Shown here piece by piece: positions 46,604 through 58,497 of a DNA stretch of 64,000 bases (position 1 is the stretch's first letter; each line of letters starts with the position of its first letter). Under the pieces are notes generated by a model. It had not been told where the DNA came from. It did not search any database and was given only the letters and a program-made list of their open reading frames with translations. Source of the stretch: Hydractinia symbiolongicarpus (taxonomy: Eukaryota; Cnidaria; Hydrozoa; Anthoathecata; Hydractiniidae); contig NC_079875.1 in the NCBI RefSeq assembly GCF_029227915.1, forward strand, positions 8,489,001 to 8,553,000, given 5' to 3'. A program made the translations under genes and the position numbers.

Positions 46604-48388
46604 TCAATTCTTATAAATATTTCTTAAACGTTCTTTGATGACTGTTAGCCGCATTTTTACACCGTACAAGACTCTCTTTGAAACTTGGTCATTGTACATC
46701 ATTTGCTTCAAACTTTTTGCTTCCTCTACGCTCATCGGAAGTCCACAGTCAAGTCTTCTGTTGATAATTTCAATTCTCATTTGCAAATACTTCATTAGCA
46801 TCATGACTTGATCAAGTTGGTCGTACACACCAGTTAATTTCAATTTTGCATTGAAACCATTTAACACTAAAAATAACAGAGTCTAATTTTACGAACTAAC
46901 TATTACACGATATTAGAACAGGAATATTATGTGGCATTTTTTGCCCGAGTTAAGTGTCATAGTCTAACTAAATTGTTTTTTACGCCAAATATCATTGTCT
47001 GGATATCTGCCGTTAGAAGTGCAAAGGAGACGTTCAATTTTTTAAAACCAATAATACTCATAATTTTATTCCAACGTCTCTTCTGAAAATACGACGATGA
47101 AAACTATCACACAAGTATTATTTATTTGGTTAACTGTGCATTAAGTTTTGCGAAGTTTAACTCTATTCAGTCCACGGGGGGAGGGGGATGATATTTACTG
47201 AGTTTCAGTATTTATCTATTAGACACCTGCTTGCGAAATGTTTTAGATCCCATGCCATCTCAGAGGCTTTGATATTGGCTATTACTCGAAACTACCCCTA
47301 ACAATTTCTATGAAACCTTAATAACTGGGAAATAATAGCTATTGTTAGAATTATCTTTAGAACTTGAAACTTACAACACAACTTTGTTTCATCAAGAAGA
47401 ATCATTTTCTATGTTTTGAACACGTCATTAGTCCATGTTAAACAACTTTTATTTAGTTATCAGAAACTTCTAACCGAATGCAAAAATTCGCTCTAGAACT
47501 AAAGTATTTAAATTTTAAGCAGACGGTGACATTTTGAAGAAATTTTAAGCTTTTGATGACGTCACATAAAATGTGTTGACGTAAGCACAAATTTATTGCC
47601 ACCATTTTGTTCCTTTTGTAATTACAACACGGTAACTGTTAGCTAAGTGTGACAACAAATTAATCAATATAATTTTTGTTGTTTTTCCAAGGATTCACAG
47701 CCTTGGTTACGGTTTGTTAGATAAACACATTCCACCATAGCCTTTAAGTTAAAAATTAAGAAAATATAAGAAAGTCCTAAGATCGCGGCCAAACGAATAG
47801 AGTTTAAACATATTTTCCCCTTGCTATTGAAATTTTTAAAACTTTCCGCGTTTACTCCTTACTATAAAATATTGCTTTTATGTCTTTCCTAAAAGCAAAT
47901 TATGTTGGAGATTTTGTAGTAATAAGAATAAGGGCCAACTTCATTCAATCAATGCGTAATGAGACGACATGGAAAATAATAATTCTGTCTTTTGTTACAA
48001 AACTCATTTTCAAAATTTTGATCATCTTATTCTGCATACAATTAGTAAGAAATTGGATGACTTACATGGAATAATTAAGTTGCAAACTCTTATGTTATCA
48101 TTTGCAAGTGCCAAAACAGCGGTGATGTTCCCATCATATGGTTTCATCGGAACTTCTGGGATGTTGGTACAGTTAAGAGGTTGCATTGGTGCCATTGTGG
48201 TTGTCATGTTATGGGACATACTTGCCACTAGTAGGAGAATTATTTTTGTTAAAAAAAAGTTGCTCAAGCAGTTTAATTAGACATTACTACCAAACTCAAG
48301 TACAATAAAAAATAAAATGAAGAATATGATATTTACCTGAGGCTACTGAAAGGAGTGCTGTGAAAATGAAATAGTCAAATCTCCCCAT
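46604..48388 (-). CDS. Small secreted protein, cluster copy 6
   Basis: Exons 48388-48337, 48227-48066 and 46866-46604, introns 109 and 1199 nt; 158 residues. Signal peptide MGRFDYFIFTALLSVAS. Linker SMSHNMTTTMAP, where H to N creates an extra NMT sequon, then YDGNITAVLALANDNIRVCN. The joint reads LLNGFNAKLKLTGVYDQLDQ, distinct from the LNRF type. Exon 3 has RRLDCGLPMSVEEAKSL, with Val to Pro beside the Cys motif, and ends LRNIYKN. Leader exon ends at 48535 (ATAAAG|GTAGGT). Confidence 0.85.
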
Positions 48389-48570
48389 ATCTGATTTACT
48401 TGATGTGAAGTTTAGTTGCAAGAATTGTTAAGAAGAAACTAGAAAAAAGAACATTATTAAATATCTTCATTACTAAATTATTTCGTTTGAAATTGTTGAA
48501 AGTGTAAACGAATTTCTCACCTACCTTTATGCTGTGTGCAAGTTATCATTTCACTTCACACAGGTTACCC

Positions 48571-48578
48571 ATTATATA
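48571..48578 (-). promoter_or_regulatory. TATA box of copy 6
   Basis: TATATAAT followed by GGGTAACC on the minus strand. Copies 7 and 9 share this TATATAATGGGTAA type and about 250 bp of conserved upstream DNA with an AGGTCAAAG-like stretch, unlike copies 1-5. Confidence 0.65.
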
Positions 48579-51500
48579 GTTTTCACTAGGTCAAAGAGGC
48601 AAATGTCATCGAGGCATAATTAGCAGCAATTTAATAGATCTAGCCTAGTCATGTAACCCAGTAATTACTATTTGATAAAAACAGGAAGACTCGTTTTTTG
48701 CGGGTTTTCCTGACGTCGCTAAAAGAAATGACATTGCAAATATTTGTAAAAGTTCTAAACATATTGCTAATATTAACCTAGCGTTCACTTGAATACACTT
48801 CCTATGATTTCAAAATTAAAATTAGAATTAAACTTGACCATGGAACAAGTGAAACAGAATGTTATGGCCTTCTGTTTCGCTTTATTTTACCAAATTAATT
48901 CTAAATAACAGGTCGAAATTTTTTCTGAGACTGGATTAACTATTTCAGTTTATAAATTGCAATTTGCATTTAAAGTTAAGATTTTTACGATTATACGCAA
49001 GAGTGAAATGAAGTTAAAAAGCAGAAGAAGCGAAATGTCAAATAAAAATTAAATGACGACAATTTCCATGATATTTTCTAAGTAAATCACTCTGTTGCAT
49101 TACAATCACGTTTTTGACAACCTTTCCCTTTATAATCCCCAAATGTTGAAATGATAGCTATTGAACTTTTATGAATACTCACGTAAAAAGACGTGGTTAA
49201 GTACCGAAAGTGTCCCTTCAGGTAAAAGGAATGTAACTTTTTGTGTATAGATTGAGCAGTAAGTTCTATCCCACTACGCTTTTCTTTTGCGCCACTTTAC
49301 GGCTGTTATGCATTACTCAAGGGATACTGAAAAAATATTACGCATCATTGAAAAATCAATCCGAGATAACGTAACAAAGTAATTTTAGAACAAGTTAACT
49401 TTTCCCTTTCTCTACAATAGAATAGGAAAATAGAAAACGAATAATGCATTTGCATTATCCAATACAAGCATTGCTGACAAACCTGGGAACGGTAATGCTT
49501 AAAGAGACAATATTTTAAAAACATATGATGGTCAAAAGAATACAAGTACCGCAGGATACTGTTATATACAGCTTGTTTGACACTCACGATTTGAATTATG
49601 TAACTGCGTGCTAGTTGCAATTGATTAAGTATCTTTCTTCCTTTGGTGGTTAAATATTTTGCCATGTTTTGCATATTTTTAAAAAAAAAACTTGGGAAAT
49701 AAAGTAGTGGCTAACCCATGGAAAAATTCCCGGATATTTACTCGTCGTAAAAACCTATAGGGATTTTCTGTCACCATTTGTGTTTAACCTGTTGCGTTTC
49801 ATGACAGCCAACATGTGCTACAATACAAGTTGGATCAATATAGTAATTGGCGAAGGGAAATGCAAATTGAAAAATTTCTTTTAAGGAATAAATTACCTAT
49901 AAGAAATGTTCTGATCGACTCCAATGTAGATCACAATAAATATGCCATCTAGGTCTATACATTTGACCCCTGGTAATTTTTCTCCATATTTTAGCAATAA
50001 CTAAATAAATAAGGTGAAATTGAGAATCTAGAGGTTGAGGATATTATTAGCATAGCGAAAGATACTGTTAAATTTGATGAGCGTGAAAAAAGAAATGAAG
50101 TAAATGTATAATTGACGATGTTTTCTATTTTTGTTATTTACTCACATCGCGTAGGTGATAGTATTTAAAACGCAAAGCCTAAATAAGCGCATTTTTTATG
50201 AGGAAACTTTACTTATGTATTTTTGTTTTCACTCACATCGTTATTTTATCGCGCTGTACACTTTTTTAGCTGTACTTAACACGAATATTTCTCTTTGCTA
50301 CAGCTCCTTTTACATCTTTTCGCGGTTCTTCTTACTTCTTGTTAGTCGACAAGGCCCGAGCAAAAGTCAAAAAGTCGTTCAGGAACTTTTTTGTATTTTC
50401 ATGACTTCCGCAGCGCATTTATTTCTAGAAGTTCGTTAACCCGACGCATCTGTTGTTAAGCAAACACTCGCAAAATTACCGACATTATTTCAACATTCCA
50501 AAATGGATTTAGGAACCCATTAGAAACCACCCTTTTTACATGATTTTCTAATGGTTATGGCAAATATTCACTGTGATTAACAATTGAAAATAATAGGTTT
50601 TACAGTTTATTGAGTTCAATTCAAAATATTACTGTTAGGGAAGCATTTTAGAAAAAAATCCTTGCGGCCAATGTTATCTTCTGCGTGCTGTGAAGGTAAA
50701 CCACGGCGGCATCTTATTTAAGGACTGTAGGGGGTAAAAATTATTGTAATGAAAAAAGCGTGTTAAATTTTGAATTCCTGACAACCCATTGCACCTTTTT
50801 AATTCTCGTGACGATGAATTTTTGTAACGTAATACTTTTTGATCCTAATAAGATGATAGGGGAGAAAAAGATTTACCATTCACTTGAGTTCACTTTTCGT
50901 GAAAGTTTTTTACGTAAAACAAGGCAAAACAAAACGAGACAAAAGAAGTTTTTACATTGAGCAGGATTCATTTACCTTACAGTATTTAAAGGCATGTTAT
51001 AAACAAATATTCATTTTTTCTTAATTAAATTGTCCTCCTTCTTTTCGTAATTATCATTATTTTCTACGTGTCGGTGATACGAAAAACAGTCAACACATAT
51101 TAATAGCTACCTAACTTTAAGGTTTTTTAATTATTAATGTTAAACCAATATTATAAACGATTTGTTTGTAGATTTACGTGGAAAGTGGTGGTATATGCAG
51201 GATTCAACAACGTAATTAAAATGTGTTATTTTCTATCGTTACGGTGATGCCGTCATACGCCACTTATTATCAACTTCCAACGTGATTCCTTATTAAGTAA
51301 GTTATTTTTGAACGTTTCTTATACTTTCCCAAAGCGTTACTTTCTGATTGACGGTATTTAAAAAATAATAAACATTTTCTCTTCTTATTCCTGAGCACGT
51401 CAACATAACATTCGTCACTCAATTAAAGTAGCTATAGTCCGACGCTATGCATTAATTTGCATCTTCTTAGCAACGGAAGGACTCGAATTATTTAAAAATG

Positions 51501-53789
51501 AGTTAACGTAGGAAGTAAATTTAAAGAAATGTAAAGATAAACCGCAGTTCAGACGATGCAGTATTTTCATTTTTATTTCTTTTCTTTTATTTAGTACTGG
51601 CCTAAATTCTTGGGAATAAAATTTGAGCGAGAGATTTTTAGTCATGCTCACATATATATGAGAACAATAAAATACAATTGCATTTTTAATTTTTAAATCT
51701 GTAACTATTAATAGAGCTTTCCTTAAAAACAATGAAAATACAATAAAATAAAAGGAAAATATTTATTATGTTATCGCGTGTCGAGATTCTATTAAACACA
51801 ATTTAATCAAAATTAATACGAATTGTTATTACGTACGAAGATTACATATATCTGCTAGTTGATTATTTAGTGTTCTTTTCGTACGTCTGTCTTTCAAATA
51901 TTTGCTTTATTTGTTGCACGTTTGTATCATTACATCATGTAGTTATAATAAAAATTATGCTAATCAAAACTGTCATTTACCATTGCATTGCAGACTGAGA
52001 ATTATGAAGAATTCTGTTAAGTTATAAATCTTATTGTTGTTGAATACTTCAGTAAAAAAAATTAAAAAATTTACGAATTTAGTTTCAAGTTATTCCTATT
52101 TGTTTAAGTTTTAGCCTTTTTGTGCGATTTTAATTACGGATGATCTGCAACAGTTTTATAAAAACTGTTGTTTCCTTACTACTGTCATCGATGAAGAATT
52201 TTGAATTACTTCAATCAACTGATAAGGAGGCTTGTATGAATTATAAATGGCTTCTTTCAGAAACACGAAATGCAACGTGGCTTCAACTTCTGTTTATCCA
52301 GCAAACTGTACACCAAAGCTAATTGTATTATTCGTAGGATTTCCTTGATGATGTCCGTCTTATAAACATTGTTATTTCTAAGCAAGTACCATTATATATC
52401 TTTTCCTTTACCAAAAAAAAGTAAAAAAATAACGGCGCGTATAGTAGTGGGTATTTGCAGGAAAAACATGTATTCAAATTTGTCATAAAATGCAGCGACA
52501 TTTACCGTATTATTTTCTGTTATCTTACGTTTTGGAAAAAAATAAGTCGGTAAAAAGTGACCATTCTGACTTAACAACTGATATTTTTTCACAAGTTCTT
52601 TTTTTTACAAATAAACTTTTTTGCTGGTTAAGATCTTTTACTGATTTTTGACTCATTCTATAGCATGATAAGAACCAAATGTCTCAAAAATAAGAGGATG
52701 CAAAGCATACAATTACTATATATTTTTTCAAATGTTGCATTGTTTATTATCCACTCTTTTTTCATGCAGTCTTTGCTTCATGACAGCTCTTCTGAACTTT
52801 CTCAGCTAAAGGTTGTGTTAAAATTTACTCGATTTAAAATGACTAGTGAGTATTACTTTTCTCAAAAAAAGTATTTTTGGTCAAACTTATTTTTACAGAA
52901 AAGCTATGTCAAAATTCATATCATTATCAAGACTTATTTAGTCTTACATGCGGTCCGCTTTACTTGTGAAAGCATTTTATACATTCCCTGTTCAATTACC
53001 AATTATTCTTTGACGCTGGAGAGAAATAACTAAATAAAACAAATCCTATGAAAGTTTTCAAATTGATTAGGCTTCAATGTCTGATCATGCTGTTATTACC
53101 GTATCGGACATACTCCTGTGATTACTAGAACGGTACATATTAATACTGACCTTTTCCTGAATTATTTGCCTTCTACTTCTCTTAGCTAGAATTATTTTCC
53201 ACCCGATAATATATAAGTTAATTGCCCAAAAGGAGTTATGTTCTCAACATACTAGTAGTTATTGGTCACAAGAAGATTTTCTCACAGGATTGTAATATTT
53301 ATGTTCCAACGAAAACCATTGAATTGGACATTTACTTAAGAGTATTTAGATTTATATTTTTTGAATATGTATTACATTACTTATTTATAGGTATTTGTAC
53401 TGATGAACAAGCCTGTTGGTAATTGTTTTACCAGTTTTTAAACAGCATTAGTACTGTTCATACACCTGCCAAACATAATAAATAATACTAAGATACTATT
53501 ACCAACAATTATCTCTATTGTTTCACCTTTGTTAAGAATATAATGTGAAATTATTTAATAGCATTCTCTTTGTCGTAACCCCTTTAACACTTCTTCGTTG
53601 TAAAAGACCTAACATTTAATTTTACCATGAATAAGAAAGAAGTGTTCAGTTGGTTATTAGGCCTCTTTAAAAAAAAAATGAAACTAAGTATTAAGCTTGC
53701 CTCATATTTTATTTCAGCCGTAACAAATATTACAATAACTTCTACTGCCGCTAAAATATTACATACACGCAAAGCAAGTCAAAAAGTTT
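48579..53789. other. Intergenic DNA between copies 6 and 7
   Basis: No gene. Up to about 50010 it matches, inverted, the DNA upstream of copy 9 (shared CGCCAATTACTATATT and TAAATATCCGG). From 50310 it is the second copy of 42720-46603. Confidence 0.55.
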
Positions 53790-55231
53790 TTAATTTTTAT
53801 AAATATTTCTTAAACGTTCTTTGATGACTGTTAGTCGCATTTTTACACCATATAAGACTCTCTTTGAAACTTGATCATTGTACATCATTTGCTTTAAACT
53901 TCTAGCTTCCTCTACGCTCATCACAAGTCCACAGTCAAGTCTTCTGTTGATGATTTCAATTCTCACCTGAAGATACTTCATCAGCTTCATGATTTGGTCA
54001 AGCTGTTGATACACACCAGTCAATTTCAATTTTGCATTGAAACTATTTAACACTAAAAATAACAGTACAATATTAGGAATTGACTAATAGACGGTATTAG
54101 AACGAGAATCTTATTTTTTGCCAGAGTTAAGTGTGATAGTTTAACTAGTTTGTGTTTAACATCCAATATCATTGTCTCGATATTTGTTGTTAGAATGCGC
54201 AGAGGCAACTCATGATTTCATTTCGAACGTCTTTTCTGACAATACGACGATGAAAACTAACACACTAAAGCATTATTTGTTTGCTTAACTGTTAAGTTTT
54301 AACTTTTTGAATAATATCTTAAAAATTCTGTGGTCTGAATCTGCGTCTGTTACAAGTCTTTCAATCCCGATTGGTGACAAAATACTCTTTAGTGATAAAT
54401 AAGAATTTTTATGCCATAAATGAGGGTCCTTTTACTTCGTCTAACAATTATCAAAACCTCTGGTGTAAGTCCTTATAACATAGTAAGTCAGTCAAAAATT
54501 GATTAATTTATTTTTGTCGCGTTTAAAAGGATTCACTTCAATTGTTACGATCTGTTAGATAAACGCAGTCCAACATAGTATTTAAATCTGAACTTAAGAA
54601 ATTATAAAAGCGCACAAAGATCGCTTTCAAAATTTTTTTCTCTCTCTATCTAAAATATTAACACCTTACGCGGTTATTCCTTACTTGCAAGCTATGAAAT
54701 ATTGTTTTTATGTCTTTCCTGAAAAATTATTTATGTTGGAGATTTCGTTGGAGACTTTGTAGTAATAAGAGTAAGGGCCAATTTTATTGAACCAATGCGT
54801 AATGAGACGACATGCAATATAATAATGCTGTCTCTTGTACAAAACTCAATATTAAAATTTTGATCTTATTATTTTGCATACAAGTTGTAAAAAAGTATGT
54901 ATTAAATGACTTACAAGGAATAATTAAGTTACAAACTCTTATGTTATCATTAGCAAGTGCCAAAACAACGGTGATGTTTCCATCATATGGTTTCATCGGA
55001 ACTTCTGGGATGTTGGTACAGTTAAGAGGTTGCATTGGTGCCATTGTGGTTGTCATGTGATGTGACATACTTGCCACTAGTAGGAGAATTATTATTAATA
55101 AATAAAAGTTGCTTAAGCAGTTTACTTAAACCATTACTACCAAACTCAAGTACAATGAAATGAAGAATATGATATTTACCTGAGGCTACTAAAAGGAGTG
55201 CTGTGAAAATGAAATAATCAAATCTCCCCAT
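53790..55231 (-). CDS. Small secreted protein, cluster copy 7
   Basis: Exons 55231-55180, 55076-54915 and 54052-53790, introns 103 and 862 nt; 158 residues. Signal peptide MGRFDYFIFTALLLVAS. Linker SMSHHMTTTMAP, YDGNITVVLALANDNIRVCN. The exon 2 donor is CCTT|GTAAG instead of CCAT|GTAAG, leaving Pro unchanged. Exon 3 has LLNSFNAKLK, MKLMKYLQVRIEI, RRLDCGLVMSV and ends LRNIYKN. Nearest to copy 6 by sequence and flanks. Confidence 0.85.
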
Positions 55232-55412
55232 ATCTATTTTACTTGATGTGAAGTTTAGTTGCATGAATTGTTAAGAAGAAACTAGAAAAAAAACATTATT
55301 AAATATCTTCATTACTAAATTATTTCGTTTGAAATTATTGAAAGTATAAATGAATTTCTGACTTACCTTTATGCTGTGTGCAATTTATGATTTTACATCA
55401 CATGGATTACCC

Positions 55413-55420
55413 ATTATATA
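55413..55420 (-). promoter_or_regulatory. TATA box of copy 7
   Basis: TATATAAT then GGGTAA on the minus strand, as in copy 6. Confidence 0.65.
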
Positions 55421-57165
55421 GTTATCCGTAGGTGAAAGAGGCAAATGTCATCAAGGCAAAATATGCAGTAATTTAACAGATCTAGTCTAGTCATCTAACC
55501 CCAGTAATTACGATTTGAAAAAAACAGGAATAGTGACTTGTTGCGAATTTGCCTGACGTCTCCAAAAGAAATGACACTGCAAATATTTGTAAAATTCGCA
55601 AACATATTGGTAATATTAACCTCGCATTTACCTAAATAACTTCCTAGGATTTTAAAATTAAAACTGGAATCAAACTTGTCCATAAAACAAGGTATACAAC
55701 TGGCTATATTGCTTTTTTTACCATGACAAATTTAATTTAAAAAATAGGACGAAATGTTTTTTGAGATTGGATTATCTATTGTAGTATACAAACAACAATT
55801 TGCATTTAAACTATATTAATGAACAAAAGTGCACTTAAAGTAACACGATTAAAACCAGCCATACCTCCTTGTATCGTGACGTGGCGTATGCTTTGTCACT
55901 TTTAAAAAAGGTGGGCACCTTTGCTAACAATTTTATCAGTATTATGTCCATTATTGTTTTACCGAATTGATTAACTACAGAAAAATGCAGAATATGGACC
56001 AATGTGTATTTTTTACACAAAAGGAAAAAATGGATAAGGATGATGTTTATACTAGAATCACAGATAAAAAAAAATTTTTTACACCAATATGGATCATATT
56101 TGTTGTTGAAAACCACAAAATGATATTATGGCAAAATATCTCGTATACACATGTACAATAATTTCGAGATTTTAACACTTAACACCCTTATTGGTTTTAA
56201 AAATGTTTTTAAATCTGAAGGTACCGCGGCTATTAGGAGTAACATTGACATTCAACATAAAGAAAGAACTTATCATTTGTGGTTCAAAATTAATTCTTAA
56301 TGACACAAGATTAAGATAGCAATTCATCAACTACTAAAACAATGCAACAAGTGCGTTTTGTCTATCAATTTTAGAGAGAATCAATATTGTTCTTTCATGA
56401 CATACCGAATGTAATAACCCGTGGGCAAATCATTTTAATGGATCTGGAGTGTCTATAAAACAAAACGTCATTAATTTTTGTGTACCAGTGACTCAAACTG
56501 ATGTCGTATTAACCGATTTTAATGCTATGTCAATAACTTAAACGCCATCTAAAGAATGTCTTTCTTCATTGTCCTTTGGCCTCTTTTACATGAACCTAAC
56601 GTAAATGTAATCTCTATTTTTTTCCTCCTGTATTTATAACTTGTTTTGTAAATTTTCAACTTCTCAAGCAGATACTTTACTATTGTTCCTAATTCTCAAA
56701 TAGTAATATTTTTGGCACACTACTGATGCTAATTACTTCCAGTTCTACTATTTAGTAGTATAATCATTGTAAACAACCTCTTAAAATATGCAGTTGCTGC
56801 TATCTTTCCAAATCCTTATCAACAGGATTTATTAGGACAAATTAGTGCTAGAAAATGGGTTTTTTTTTACTTACATAAATGACATTAAAAGAAATTAAAT
56901 AAAACACTTCGCAAAGTAGTTTTGTCTAATTGTAATTACATTATTACTAAGGTTGGAAGGATAACCACCCTGGCATGATCATGTTGTTTGTTATCAACAG
57001 GAAGTTTAAAATCAGTTTAAAAAATGTCGTCGTGTTATTTCTTGAATTGTTGACACATCAAGTTATGAAATAAATACGTCCCCTTCCTGTATTCATGATC
57101 AAACAATTCTTGGAAAGTGACTAGACAAAATTGATCTGAAATGCGCATGCACAGCTTTTTAATGG
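55421..57165. other. Shared upstream region between copies 7 and 8
   Basis: No gene. About 1.7 kb between two divergent promoters. Up to about 55800 it matches the upstream DNA of copy 6; the rest is unique to this window. Confidence 0.5.
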
Positions 57166-57173
57166 TATAAAAA
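57166..57173 (+). promoter_or_regulatory. TATA box of copy 8
   Basis: TATAAAAA, followed by a leader exon ending AAACAG|GTAAAT at 57216. The next acceptor is at 57288-57289 (TTATAG), so the 5' UTR is split as in the other copies. Confidence 0.65.
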
Positions 57174-57340
57174 CGACAAATCTGTTTTCACAATTTACTA
57201 ACAACTAATAAAACAGGTAAATGTAATTTACTGTCTTCGTAAAATTAAATACATGTAGTTATCTTCTACTAATAGCAATTTTTTTATAGATAATCCTACC
57301 TCTGTCTTCAATCTAATCGGTTTCCAAAAATAATTTCATC

Positions 57341-58497
57341 ATGCACCACAGGGTATATGATATCTTGACCGTAATGTTTTTGATGGCTTCAGGTAAGTTT
57401 GTCTTAGTACATGGAAATTTGTGAAAATTAAATGTGGAAGTGCGTTTCTTCTTTATTTTTGTATTCTCACTCGGTTTCCTGTCACTGCAAAAATAGAAAT
57501 AAGATTTCGCAAGGTAGCATTAGTTGGATCATCCTGTTTCTTTATAACGCTATACTTTTGAATGAGATACAATGTTACCTAATACTTCCTATATGAGGAA
57601 GTAAAAACTTGTTTCACTCCATTTGTTAGTAGTACATTCACAATATAACATGACAACAACCATGGCTACAATGGATAATTCGACAATGATGACTCACGAT
57701 GCTAATATGACAACGATGGTTCCAGCCATTAATATGACAACGATGCCTCCCCTAACTAATATTACAACGATGGGTCCCGTTATCAATATGACAACGATGG
57801 CCCCTGTTGCAAATGTGACAACGATGGAACCAGCTTTTAATATGACAACAATGGCTCCTGTTACAAATATGACAACTGTGGCTCCTATTACTAATACGAC
57901 AACTATGGCACCACAAACAACTCCAGTGCAACCTCCACTTAACTGCACTAATATTCCAGAAGTACCAATGAAGCCCTATGATGGAAATATAACATCCGCG
58001 TTGGCGCTTGCTAATGAAAACATTAGAGTATGCAATCAGATTATTCCATGTAAGTAAGCTAATGTTGTAATTTCTTTCACCTTCGGAGATTTGCTTAACC
58101 ACATAAATATTTCTTTAAATATATTAACAATTTACATTAAACACTGACCTCACTGCTTTTATTAGCCTCTTAAATTTTTAAATATCACGATTATTCTGTG
58201 CCAGAGGACAAAGCATCATTGCGTTTTTCCCATTTTTCAGTTCTGAATCGCTTCATTGCTAACCTAAAGTCAACTGGTGTGTACCAACAAATCATTCAAA
58301 TCATGAACTTGATGAAACACTTGCAAATGAGAATAGAAATCATCAACAGAAGACTTGACTGTGGACTTGTAACGAGTGTAGAAGAAGCTAGAAGTTTGAA
58401 GCAAATGCTGTACAATGATCAAGTTTTAAAAAGAGTATTATACGGTGTAAAAATGCGACTAACAGTCATCAAAGAACGTTTAAGAAATATTAAATAA
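57341..58497 (+). CDS. Small secreted protein with mucin-like stalk, copy 8
   Basis: Exons 57341-57392, 57630-58049 and 58241-58497, introns 237 and 191 nt; 242 residues. Signal peptide MHHRVYDILTVMFLMAS. Exon 2 is 420 nt instead of 162: eight 9-residue repeats of the type NMTTMAPVT insert 86 residues before LNCTNIPEVPMKPYDGNIT. Almost every repeat carries an N-x-T sequon, with about a dozen in the protein, plus many Thr/Pro for O-glycosylation. Exon 3 is standard (LNRFIANLKSTGVYQQ, RRLDCGLVTSVEEARS, end LRNIK). The phase-1 symmetry of exon 2 is preserved. A heavily glycosylated extended stalk ahead of the helical domain is inference. Confidence 0.85.
57704..57919 (+). repeat. 27-bp coding minisatellite, eight units
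   Basis: Eight in-frame 27-bp units starting AAT(A/G)TGACAACGATG, each encoding N-x-T-T-M/V-x-P-x-x; third-position and last-codon variation between units shows they are not newly expanded. Other copies have one related unit (HMTTTMAPM). Confidence 0.9.

Larger units (their letters stand above)
42720..49900. repeat. Segmental duplication, block C1 (copy 6)
   Basis: Direct relative of 50310-55800; intergenic landmarks, gene and promoter are in the same order. Confidence 0.75.
50310..55800. repeat. Segmental duplication, block C2 (copy 7)
   Basis: Direct relative of 42720-49900, shorter mainly through small deletions. Confidence 0.75.

Noticed and set aside
57694-57948. Minus-strand ORF rich in Val/Ile across copy 8
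   Set aside because: Antisense shadow of the 27-bp repeat; no splice or start context.
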